Under the pieces are notes generated by a model. It worked only from the letters and a program-made list of their open reading frames with translations. It ran no database searches and had not been told where the DNA came from. A DNA stretch of 39,075 nucleotides, taken from the NCBI GenBank assembly GCA_022509065.1, contig JAFLTY010000022.1, positions 1 through 39,075 on the forward strand. Reading direction: 5' to 3'. Positions 27,118-35,462 of this stretch are shown in pieces; within the stretch, counting starts at the first letter, position 1, and each line of letters starts with the position of its first letter. This stretch comes from Muribaculaceae bacterium (GTDB taxonomy: Bacteria; Bacteroidota; Bacteroidia; Bacteroidales; Muribaculaceae). Made by a program: the position numbers and the translations under genes.

Positions 27118-29214
27118 TCATGATATTCGCGACCACGATTTATCGGAATCTCTTGACAAATTTAGCGCTCTGGCGAATGCGGCATGCTCCGGAAGAACAA
27201 GATGGAAGTCAAGTTCCAATAGTTTTTCGGCTTCTCTCGAAGCCAACGCTATAATCTGGCCATCAGTGGCCAGGTTTGCTATTTTAAGGTCAAAGGGAAT
27301 ACCACTCTGCATTGTTCCTTCAATATCCCCGGGGCCACGCCATTTCATATCTGCCTCAGCTATCAGAAAACCGTCGGTGGTCTGAGTCATAAGCTCGAGT
27401 CGACGACGTGTCTCTTTGGATATGTTATGGCGCGTCATAAGCACGCAATAACTCTGGTCGCCTCCACGTCCCACCCTACCTCGAAGCTGATGTAACTGAG
27501 AGAGTCCGAAACGTTCCGCGTTCTCAATAATCATAGTAGTTGCGTTAGGGACGTTCACTCCCACTTCTATCACTGTGGTGGCAACTAAGATACGTGTAGT
27601 GCCTGAGGCGAACAATGCCATCTGGGCATCCTTCTCATCGGGTTTCATCTTTCCATGCACAAATCCGACCTTATAATCGCGGAAAGTGTCGCGAATATAT
27701 TCATAACCTTCCTCGAGGCTCAACAAATCCAGTTTTTCGTTTTCATGCACCAACGGATAAACTATATAGGCCTGACGCCCTTGACGAAGTTGCAATCCCA
27801 GAGCCTTGAGAACATCCAGTCTGCGGTCGTCAAATCCAAGTTTAGTGAGTATTGGTTTACGACCGGGCGGTAGCTCGTCAATAACCGAGACATCAAGATC
27901 ACCGTACACCGTCATGGCCAGTGTTCTCGGTATGGGAGTGGCCGTCATGACCAGGACATGCGGAGGCAAAGTGGCTTTTTTCCACAATTTGGCTCGTTGA
28001 GCCACTCCGAAACGGTGCTGTTCATCAATGACTGCCAATCCAAGATTATTGAAACGCACGGGATCCTCTATAAGCGCGTGTGTACCCACAAGGATGTGCA
28101 GCGAACCATCGGCGAGCTGTTCATGAATGACACGTCTCTCCTTTGCTCTTGTAGAACCCGTTAACAATTTAATATTGACACCTAATGGGGCTACAAGCTG
28201 TCGCAATGCTTCAAAATGCTGAGTGGCAAGTATTTCTGTGGGTGCCATCATACAGGCTTGGTAACCATTGTCAAGAGCCATCAACATTGCCATAAGCGCC
28301 ACTACCGTCTTACCGCTCCCAACGTCGCCTTGCACCAAACGATTCATTTGGTGACCTGTACGCACATCGTTGCGTATCTCGCGTAAGACTCTTTTTTGGG
28401 CTCCCGTCAGTTGGAAAGGAAGACACTCGGCATAAAACCGATTAAAAAACCTGCCGATGGTGGTAAAGACAGCACCTCGCGACACTTGTTTTCGGGTCCT
28501 GGCGTTTTGCTGCATGTCCACCTGAATTAAAAAGAGTTCGTCGAACTTGAGTCGGAACCGCGCTTTATTTAGCTGTTCTGCACTGCTTGGCGCATGCACC
28601 GAACGTAAGGCGTCCGAAAGTCCAACCATTCCAAGATTGTTTAGCGTTGAAGCCGGGAGATAGTCTGTTATGATTGGACGGGCTATAAAAATATTATTTA
28701 TCCAACCGGATATCATTCGAGAGGTTATTCCGTTACGACGCAGCGGGTCGGGAATTGAGTAGACGGGACGTAACCCCTGCGTTGATCCCAAAGCACCGGG
28801 AGGATCGACTTCCGGATGGGATATCGACCAGGCACCTGTTCGTTCGAAATAAGTGGGTTTACCGAAAATGACATATTCATTGCCTGTTCGGAAAGCATCT
28901 TTAATACGCGAAATGCCCTGAAACCATAGCACTTCGATGATTCCAGTATCATCGCTGAACACACCGACGAGTCGGCGTTTGCGTCCCTCTCCGACAATGT
29001 TAAAATGTAGAAATCGTCCTCTTAACTGAATAGAAGGCATATCACCGGCCAAGTCGGTTATTTTATATATGCTGGTTCGGTCAACATAATGCAGTGGAAA
29101 ATGACGTAACAAATCGTAAGCAGAATGAATATCAAGATGCTTGCGTAACAAATCGGCACGAGCTGAGCCGATGCCTTTGATATACTTTATATCAAAATTA
29201 CGCAAAGAATTCAT
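27118..29214 (-). CDS. recG: ATP-dependent DNA helicase RecG
   Basis: Branch-migration helicase that reverses stalled replication forks and processes recombination intermediates. At 698 residues it has normal length. It carries an N-terminal wedge/OB domain (about 50-150) that binds the branched DNA, then two helicase lobes. Walker A is GDVGSGKT at 296-303, and the DEAD-box variant is DEQH at 397-400. Motif III TATPIPRTL and motif VI QLRGRVGRG are present, followed by the RecG C-terminal region. The ATG at 29214 is 33 bases after the ispD stop, so glyA, ispD and recG are likely one leftward operon. Confidence 0.96.
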   Translation of the reverse strand: MNSLRNFDIKYIKGIGSARADLLRKHLDIHSAYDLLRHFPLHYVDRTSIYKITDLAGDMPSIQLRGRFLHFNIVGEGRKRRLVGVFSDDTGIIEVLWFQGISRIKDAFRTGNEYVIFGKPTYFERTGAWSISHPEVDPPGALGSTQGLRPVYSIPDPLRRNGITSRMISGWINNIFIARPIITDYLPASTLNNLGMVGLSDALRSVHAPSSAEQLNKARFRLKFDELFLIQVDMQQNARTRKQVSRGAVFTTIGRFFNRFYAECLPFQLTGAQKRVLREIRNDVRTGHQMNRLVQGDVGSGKTVVALMAMLMALDNGYQACMMAPTEILATQHFEALRQLVAPLGVNIKLLTGSTRAKERRVIHEQLADGSLHILVGTHALIEDPVRFNNLGLAVIDEQHRFGVAQRAKLWKKATLPPHVLVMTATPIPRTLAMTVYGDLDVSVIDELPPGRKPILTKLGFDDRRLDVLKALGLQLRQGRQAYIVYPLVHENEKLDLLSLEEGYEYIRDTFRDYKVGFVHGKMKPDEKDAQMALFASGTTRILVATTVIEVGVNVPNATTMIIENAERFGLSQLHQLRGRVGRGGDQSYCVLMTRHNISKETRRRLELMTQTTDGFLIAEADMKWRGPGDIEGTMQSGIPFDLKIANLATDGQIIALASREAEKLLELDFHLVLPEHAAFARALNLSRDSDKSWSRIS

Positions 29215-29247
29215 CGCCTATACTGCTTGCCACCACCTCGGCTCAAA

Positions 29248-29943
29248 TTAGTTTCGTTGGCTCTCCAAGAAGGCGTTTGCTATTATCAAATCGTCAGCCA
29301 CGGTAATTTTTATATTACGCCTGTCGCCTTCAACCTGCCGTATGACGGTTCCGTAATGTTCGACAACCGAAGCATCATCGGTAAACGTCGGTTTATATCC
29401 TTGCCTGTATGCATTATATATAGTCTCCGCCTCGAATCCCTGAGGGGTTTGGACAGCGCAGTACAAAGCGCGATCAACAGCTACAGTATTGCCGGTCGTA
29501 GCCTCGACTCTTCTAAGACTGTCGGTCACCGGCACTGTAGGTACTACACCCGTACAGTGGTTTAATTCCTCCCAAACCCTGGATATAACGTCTCTACTTA
29601 CCAAGGGGCGAGCTCCGTCGTGAATAAGAATCTTCTTACCTGCCTTGATCTCAATATTCATCAAAGCGTTGTTGACAGACTCAAAACGGGTAGAACCGCC
29701 AATGATTACTCGCGGAGTCACATATCCGTATTTGCTACACAGTTCTTCCCATATCGCAACATCATCGCCCGACAGGGTCACTATAATATTGCCAAAGGGT
29801 ATTCCAAAGTCAAGAAAAGCATTGATGCTATACATCAGGACGGGATATCCTGAAGGTCCCAAAGGTTGAAACTGCTTTGGAAGTTCAGAGCCGAAACGCG
29901 AACCTTTTCCGGCTGCCGTTATAATGACATGTGTTGATAACAT
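29248..29943 (-). CDS. ispD: 2-C-methyl-D-erythritol 4-phosphate cytidylyltransferase
   Basis: Third step of the MEP isoprenoid pathway: joins CTP and MEP to give CDP-methylerythritol. The 231-residue protein has the nucleotide-binding signature AAGKGSRFG (10-18) with Lys23 in LPKQF, then HDGARPLV and TPQGFE, all conserved in IspD. It lies 23 bases after glyA and 33 bases before recG on the minus strand. Dxr, the preceding pathway enzyme, is at 9390-10676. Confidence 0.95.
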   Translation of the reverse strand: MLSTHVIITAAGKGSRFGSELPKQFQPLGPSGYPVLMYSINAFLDFGIPFGNIIVTLSGDDVAIWEELCSKYGYVTPRVIIGGSTRFESVNNALMNIEIKAGKKILIHDGARPLVSRDVISRVWEELNHCTGVVPTVPVTDSLRRVEATTGNTVAVDRALYCAVQTPQGFEAETIYNAYRQGYKPTFTDDASVVEHYGTVIRQVEGDRRNIKITVADDLIIANAFLESQRN

Positions 29944-29966
29944 AGTCGGAATGACAAAATAGAAAT

Positions 29967-31247
29967 TTACCAGGCGAAGATAGGATATTTCTCCATCATA
30001 CCGTTCACTGCGTCACGGACTTCGGCAATTACAGCGGTATTTTCGGGGTCAGCAAGAACTTGGTCAATGAGGTTGGCTATCAACGGCATCATGTCCTCTT
30101 TCACCCCTCGTGTAGTAATGGCGGGAGTACCAAGACGTATACCCGAAGTCTGGAAAGGACTGCGTGTATCGAAAGGAACCATATTTTTGTTGGCTGTGAT
30201 ATCAGCTTCTACAAGAACACGCTCAGCCACTTTACCGGTCAGATCGGGATATTTACCACGCAAGTCGATAAGGACACAGTGATTGTCAGTGCCCCCCGAC
30301 ACAATATTATATCCTAAATCCACAAGTGCTTTGGCAAGTGCCGCTGCGTTCTTTTTCACCTGCTCCTGATAGGTCTTGAATTCGGGCTTAAGCGCTTCGC
30401 CGAATGCCACGGCCTTTGCTGCGATGACATGTTCGAGCGGGCCACCTTGCACACCGGGAAATACTGCGGAATCAAGCAATTGCGACATTTTTTTGATCTC
30501 TCCCTTTGGTGTAGTAATACCCCAGGGATTGTCAAAGTCTTTACCCATAAGTATTATGCCGCCGCGAGGGCCACGCAATGTTTTATGGGTAGTGGAGGTG
30601 ACTATGTGCGCGTGTTTTACCGGATTATCAAGCAGTCCCGCAGCAATCAGTCCGGCAGGATGGGCCATATCAACCATGAAAATGGCACCTATCTCATCGG
30701 CAAGACGACGCATCCGTGCATAATCCCATTCGCGTGAATAAGCGCTTGCTCCCCCGATGATGAGTTTTGGACGTTCGCGCCGAGCTACTTCTTCCATCTG
30801 CTCATAATCAATAAGTCCGGTTTCACGGTCGACATTGTATTCCAAAGCCTCAAAAACAAGGCCGGAAAAATTAACCGGACTACCATGAGAAAGATGGCCT
30901 CCATGTGACAGATTGAGTCCCAGGAATTTGTCACCGGGCTTAAGACAAGCCATGAACACAGCCATGTTGGCCTGAGCGCCCGAATGGGGTTGAACATTGG
31001 CCCATTCAGCTCCGAACAATTGTTTTACGCGGTCAATGGCAAGCTGTTCTACCTCGTCGACCACTCCACAGCCACCGTAATAACGTCTTCCGGGATAGCC
31101 CTCGGCATATTTGTTGGTAAGACATGAACCCATAGCAGCCATGACTTCGTCTGACACGAAGTTTTCGCTTGCAATAAGCTCAATGCCCTTTAACTGACGC
31201 TGATGCTCTTTCTCGATAAGGTTGAAAATCGCAGTATCTTTTTTCAT
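29967..31247 (-). CDS. glyA: Serine hydroxymethyltransferase
   Basis: A cytoplasmic PLP enzyme that interconverts serine and glycine and charges tetrahydrofolate with one-carbon units. It is 426 residues from the ATG at 31247 ([15 protein letters not shown]). An upstream TTG at 31316 would add 23 residues not seen in the family and is rejected. The PLP lysine is Lys222 in [14 protein letters not shown], and the folate/active-site stretch IELIASENF (22-30) is intact. It heads the probable glyA-ispD-recG operon, 93 bases after the mannosidase. Confidence 0.97.
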   Translation of the reverse strand: MKKDTAIFNLIEKEHQRQLKGIELIASENFVSDEVMAAMGSCLTNKYAEGYPGRRYYGGCGVVDEVEQLAIDRVKQLFGAEWANVQPHSGAQANMAVFMACLKPGDKFLGLNLSHGGHLSHGSPVNFSGLVFEALEYNVDRETGLIDYEQMEEVARRERPKLIIGGASAYSREWDYARMRRLADEIGAIFMVDMAHPAGLIAAGLLDNPVKHAHIVTSTTHKTLRGPRGGIILMGKDFDNPWGITTPKGEIKKMSQLLDSAVFPGVQGGPLEHVIAAKAVAFGEALKPEFKTYQEQVKKNAAALAKALVDLGYNIVSGGTDNHCVLIDLRGKYPDLTGKVAERVLVEADITANKNMVPFDTRSPFQTSGIRLGTPAITTRGVKEDMMPLIANLIDQVLADPENTAVIAEVRDAVNGMMEKYPIFAW

Positions 31248-31293
31248 AATTGTAGTATATGGGAAACGATATTTAATGTCATCATTTGTTCTG

Positions 31294-31301
31294 CAAATAT
31301 A
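31294..31301 (-). promoter_or_regulatory. Possible -7 box of glyA
   Basis: The minus strand reads TATATTTG, matching TAnnTTTG, 46 bases before the glyA ATG. No TTTG lies at the usual distance upstream, so this is a weak call. Confidence 0.3.
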
Positions 31302-31340
31302 CAATTTTTTCGGCAAACAATGTTAGATGGATTGAATGCT

Positions 31341-34300
31341 TCAATAAACGGCAAATTCGTATATGCGAGTGGCCGGTCCGTCAGCCGATTGTTCGGGCTG
31401 TATTATAAGTAATCGCACGTAGCGCGCAACTATCGAATCATTCAAAGTACGCTTGATTCTATTCTTATGGTTGGAGAGCAGTTTGTCGATTGTCTGCCAC
31501 TCTTCTTCGCTGTTATTCCGGATCTGTAACAGACAGGTAGAGGTCACAAATCCGGGGTTTTCATGACCGGCACAAAGCATCTCCCAAGACTGTACCTTTT
31601 TAGACTCTCCGAAATCATATTCGACAAAAGCCGGGCCGCTCGAGACATCGCACCACTTTGTGCGCTCGTTTCCGTCATGCAGAAAACGAGGATGCTCGCG
31701 TTCGTTTACATATCCCGACCATCTCGTCATATTGTCTGCGTTCACAAGACTGTTTTGCAAAGCAGAACTCTTCTGAGTGCCTTGAGGCACATTGTCTGCG
31801 AGATTGGATGTTCGGAATAATGGAGAGGCGGCTTTTGTTTTATCGGCGGACTCCGATGACAATGTGGCGGCAAATATTACCATGTCAGGATTTTGAGGCA
31901 ACACTATGTACTCAGCATCGTATGGAATGATGAAGTCATATTTAAACATATATGTAAATTCATACGGACTGTCACCGGCAGCCGAATGACGGTGAGTTCC
32001 GGCATATGCCACTTCATTAGGCCTCAAAAAACCCTCCGTGTGTCCGCTATGCCCCCACTGTCCGATAAAGCCTGTGTACGATGGGACTGATAACGTATAT
32101 GAATTATTTCCTATGATAAGATTGCCGGATGTAGCTCCTTCTTCGCCTGCAAAAGCCGCCAAGAGGTATAAGGTTTTAAAATCGGCTGCCGGAATCGACA
32201 ACGTATCTGACAGACATTTTTTGCCGCCATATAGTTTTTGAGACTCTATGCGGAACGGTATGCCGTCTTTCACAAGTGTGTCGGGCAATAACTCGACAGC
32301 ATACGAAAAGCCTTCCGAAAAGTCGGCGTCACTTTCAAATCCGTTCAAGCTGAAACATTTTTTGTCATAACTGAGCGGCAAGAAATGATGTTGCGATGAT
32401 TTTTTCACCGGAGGCGCAACGAATTTCAATTTATATGTCGCCATGCCATTTCTGGCGACTTCGGCATGTAGCGTATTACCTGAATATGGAGCCGGTTCAA
32501 GGGTCTTTTCGGTGCCGTCGGCTTTCCATGCTTCAGCAATCTCGAAGGGGAAGGTTATGTCTCCCCTATTATTTTTGACGCCACCTGTTTCGTATAGACG
32601 CACGACATAATAGTGTGACGCTTCAGCTTTTTTCAGAGCCATGATTGCCATATCGGGATTGTCTAACGTGGTAAGCGAAAAAGTGCGACCCAACCGCCCG
32701 GGATGACTGTCGGTAACAAAAGCTTTCAGTCCGCGATCCAACTTTCCAGCATCAGCACTGGCCTTGGATGGATTAAGTTGTGTTTCATGGGGGACAAGCG
32801 AATAAGTGAAAGTGTGATGCCCATAATCCTGATGATTTTGATATACATATCGATCTGAGGTTTTAGGGGTGTGCAGTAATGTGAGCCTCAGCGTGTTATT
32901 GTCTGGTTTATCCCACCCGTACTTACTATCGCTCATCACTGTCATACCGAAACTTTCGTTTTCATCACTTAAATCGGCCCACCGTTGGGCATATACCTCA
33001 TAAGCTGTCAATGTATTGTTGCCGCGCTTAATTGTTCCGAGTCCAAGGTCGTATGTAGCATCCGGGTTGGAAGCGGTGACAGGAATCTCCGCTTTAAGCA
33101 AAGCGTTTGATGTAGCCCAGTCTATTTCATTGTAAAAATCTATCCTTTCTGCCAAAGCTCCTTCATATAGTCTTACGTATTGTATAAACTCAGAGTCACC
33201 GTATTTTTTACTTATCTTCACTGTTGAGCGCAAAGGTCCGTTTTCGGTCAGAAAAATTTCGCAGCCATCAGTTATCGAGACGGGAGTGCTGTCAGTAGTT
33301 TTCTTAAGAATCTCCCAAGCCGGCCACGCAAAAGATTCGTTTTCTTCGAAGATGACCGGACGTATGCTTTTTCCTGACTGCACAAACTCTCTACCGGTTT
33401 CTTTAGATACCAGGGACACAATCTCCCCCGCATCGTTAAATTTCAAGTCATATTTTGAATTACTTAATTTATTGGCAGGTGGGACTTTCGATGGTTTGCC
33501 ACTTCCTTTCATTACCACATCGATGACCGCGAAACCATTCGCATTCACTGTCGCTTCTACAAGTATATGAGCTTTGCCACTTTCGTATCCTGTAACCTGT
33601 GCTAATAAACTTTCGTTATTCGGGCCCTTGACAATTACATCTGCTGGCAGCTCATGCGCGGGTATTGCGATATTGACAACATCGGTGACGGTATGACCGG
33701 TAGGATTATAAAGTACTACGGGTATTCCTTTAACACGGGTGTCCATAATGTCGGAGACTACCGAAACTGAATGCTCAATAATATCGGCGAACTGTTTAAG
33801 TGACAGCAATTCATCATTCCACGAAAACTCGTATGCCCGAGGAATGCTTGTGCCTGTAAGATCGTCATGGAATTGATGGAAAAGGAATCTTCTCCAGGCT
33901 TCGGTAATAGCAGACGAGGGGTAATTCTCCACTCCGAGGAGTTCCGCTACTACTGCAGCACGCTCGGCCGCGTCACCAAGAGCCTCATTTTGTCGGTTAT
34001 ACAGTTTCATGGCGGCTTGTGATGTATAACAACCAGTACCATGGACATCCATAGTAAGTTCTCCGTCGAACACGGGTAGTTCGGGATGTTGATCATACGG
34101 TAGGAAATGTTTATACAGACTGTCGCTGCATACTGACAATATCTTTGTCGGACCTTCAGCCATCGTCGCGTCAATAACAGATTGTACAGATCCTATCGTC
34201 GGAGAACCGCCGATATCCCCTGTGCCGTAATAATGCATGCCGATGTTTAGTGGACTCGCCTTGACTCTTTGGGCGACCAAAGTGTTATGGGTCAAATCAG

Positions 34301-34991
34301 TGTCATCCCAACGAGTCGTGTAATCATAGGCGTGCGCCATCATAATCCTTGAACCGTCTACTCCCTGCCATAATCCAACTGTAAAGGGATATTTTTTATC
34401 ACCATAAAATGGATTGACGCGCCATTGCAATTTTTGCGAAGAGAAGCCTATCAGACCGCAATGCGCAGCGATAGTCGGCAGAGTCCATCCGAAACCAAAA
34501 CAGTCCGGCAAAAAAATATCAGTGCTTTCCTCACCGAATTCGCTACGGTAAAATGTCTGCGCTTGCAAAATGTTGCGTATGGCAGACTCTACTGAAGGGA
34601 CGATAGCATCGGTGGCATCCCAACTGGCGCCCGTAAGATGCCAACGGCCATTCTTTACATACTTTTTTAGTAACTCATATTCATGTGGATAGTATTCTTT
34701 CATCCACAAGTATTTCACTCCCCCTTCAAAGTTAAAAATATATTGAGGATATTTCTCGAGAAGATATAAATTTTGGTGAAGTGTGTTCCATACATACTCT
34801 TTTATAGTTGATTGGATGTCCCAATTCCATTGAGTATCCAGATGGGCAGTTGAAACCATGAATGCTGTTGGTTGACTTTCAGTATTGTCAGCGCCGTTGT
34901 TAGACGAAACCGAAGAATATAGCACATTAGGAACACAGATAAGACCCAAAGCGGCTATTATCAAGCCTTGAATAGTTTTCAACTTTGACAT
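31341..34991 (-). CDS. GH38 alpha-mannosidase with C-terminal F5/8-type carbohydrate-binding domain
   Basis: A predicted secreted retaining alpha-mannosidase. It is 1216 residues from the ATG at 34991, which starts an N-terminal signal segment (MSKLKTIQGLIIAALGLICV); an upstream TTG at 35027 adds a non-signal stretch and is rejected. The GH38 metal site is seen in AHLDTQWNW (His50, Asp52), and the nucleophile is probably Asp163 in LPDCFGFGWTLP. Later motifs include YGTGDIGG and FLFHQFHDDLTGTS. Middle and C-terminal beta-sandwich domains follow. The last 135 residues or so, from about 1080, look like a discoidin/F5-8C domain (FLHDGNERTKWCD, FVEYDFGESK, ARYVRLLI). No other mannan or N-glycan genes lie nearby. 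Two perfect dyads lie 52-98 bases upstream. Confidence 0.92.
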   Translation of the reverse strand: MSKLKTIQGLIIAALGLICVPNVLYSSVSSNNGADNTESQPTAFMVSTAHLDTQWNWDIQSTIKEYVWNTLHQNLYLLEKYPQYIFNFEGGVKYLWMKEYYPHEYELLKKYVKNGRWHLTGASWDATDAIVPSVESAIRNILQAQTFYRSEFGEESTDIFLPDCFGFGWTLPTIAAHCGLIGFSSQKLQWRVNPFYGDKKYPFTVGLWQGVDGSRIMMAHAYDYTTRWDDTDLTHNTLVAQRVKASPLNIGMHYYGTGDIGGSPTIGSVQSVIDATMAEGPTKILSVCSDSLYKHFLPYDQHPELPVFDGELTMDVHGTGCYTSQAAMKLYNRQNEALGDAAERAAVVAELLGVENYPSSAITEAWRRFLFHQFHDDLTGTSIPRAYEFSWNDELLSLKQFADIIEHSVSVVSDIMDTRVKGIPVVLYNPTGHTVTDVVNIAIPAHELPADVIVKGPNNESLLAQVTGYESGKAHILVEATVNANGFAVIDVVMKGSGKPSKVPPANKLSNSKYDLKFNDAGEIVSLVSKETGREFVQSGKSIRPVIFEENESFAWPAWEILKKTTDSTPVSITDGCEIFLTENGPLRSTVKISKKYGDSEFIQYVRLYEGALAERIDFYNEIDWATSNALLKAEIPVTASNPDATYDLGLGTIKRGNNTLTAYEVYAQRWADLSDENESFGMTVMSDSKYGWDKPDNNTLRLTLLHTPKTSDRYVYQNHQDYGHHTFTYSLVPHETQLNPSKASADAGKLDRGLKAFVTDSHPGRLGRTFSLTTLDNPDMAIMALKKAEASHYYVVRLYETGGVKNNRGDITFPFEIAEAWKADGTEKTLEPAPYSGNTLHAEVARNGMATYKLKFVAPPVKKSSQHHFLPLSYDKKCFSLNGFESDADFSEGFSYAVELLPDTLVKDGIPFRIESQKLYGGKKCLSDTLSIPAADFKTLYLLAAFAGEEGATSGNLIIGNNSYTLSVPSYTGFIGQWGHSGHTEGFLRPNEVAYAGTHRHSAAGDSPYEFTYMFKYDFIIPYDAEYIVLPQNPDMVIFAATLSSESADKTKAASPLFRTSNLADNVPQGTQKSSALQNSLVNADNMTRWSGYVNEREHPRFLHDGNERTKWCDVSSGPAFVEYDFGESKKVQSWEMLCAGHENPGFVTSTCLLQIRNNSEEEWQTIDKLLSNHKNRIKRTLNDSIVARYVRLLIIQPEQSADGPATRIYEFAVY

Positions 34992-35042
34992 ATAGATTGA
35001 TATTATAAAAATATGATTTTTCAACAATTAAACTATCAGTGT

Positions 35043-35089
35043 TATAAGATCTCTTATATCATCTGATTGTAGAGACATGTCGGACATGT
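35043..35089. promoter_or_regulatory. Two perfect dyads upstream of the mannosidase
   Basis: TATAAGA-TC-TCTTATA (35043-35058) and ACATGTC-G-GACATGT (35075-35089) are both perfect inverted repeats with 7-base arms. Their centres are about 31-32 bases apart, roughly three helical turns. They sit 52-98 bases upstream of the mannosidase ATG and could be operators. They differ in sequence, so they need not bind the same protein. Confidence 0.35.
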
Positions 35090-35404
35090 TTGCCAATTCA
35101 AATTATATTTATGTATTGGCTTTTAGACATACGATGCAATATTCATATTTTCTATTGCAAATCAGTCTAAGGGTTAGTTGTATAGCTCTCTAAAGTAAAT
35201 TTATTGATAGTTCTGCATACAAATTTATAAATTTATTATGAATTCATATAAAAAATCACAGGTAATTACCAATCTCTTCATTTCTTCAATGATTCCAATG
35301 GTTCTTCATTGGTTTTTCAATTTACAAATCTCGATTTTTTGTTTGCAAATTTGTGAAAATTTGCTTTTAGTAGTTTAATATCGAACCAAATAAGCCAATG
35401 GTTT

Positions 35405-35436
35405 ATTGTTTCCCAAATTATTTTTCGCTAACTTTG
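35405..35436 (+). promoter_or_regulatory. Promoter of the WG-repeat protease / HEPN pair
   Basis: ATTG (35405-35408) and TAACTTTG (35429-35436), 20 bases apart, repeat exactly the boxes seen before dxr. The ATG at 35463 follows 26 bases later. Confidence 0.6.
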
Positions 35437-35462
35437 CAAAATAAATTCTAAAAAAAATAAAA

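Larger units (their letters stand above)
34992..35462. other. AT-rich divergent region between the mannosidase and the accessory genes
   Basis: 471 bases without a gene. It contains two perfect dyads (35043-35058 and 35075-35089), a short hairpin with arms GCAAATT and AATTTGC (35345-35351 and 35358-35364), and a rightward promoter (35405-35436). A TAAATTTG box on the minus strand (35227-35220) lacks a -33 partner. No RNA gene is recognised. Confidence 0.5.

Noticed and set aside
31248-31316. Upstream TTG start for glyA
   Set aside because: It adds 23 residues absent from the family and overlaps the possible promoter box; the ATG at 31247 matches known GlyA starts.
34992-35027. Upstream TTG start for the mannosidase
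   Set aside because: The 12 added residues are not needed; the ATG at 34991 begins a normal signal peptide.
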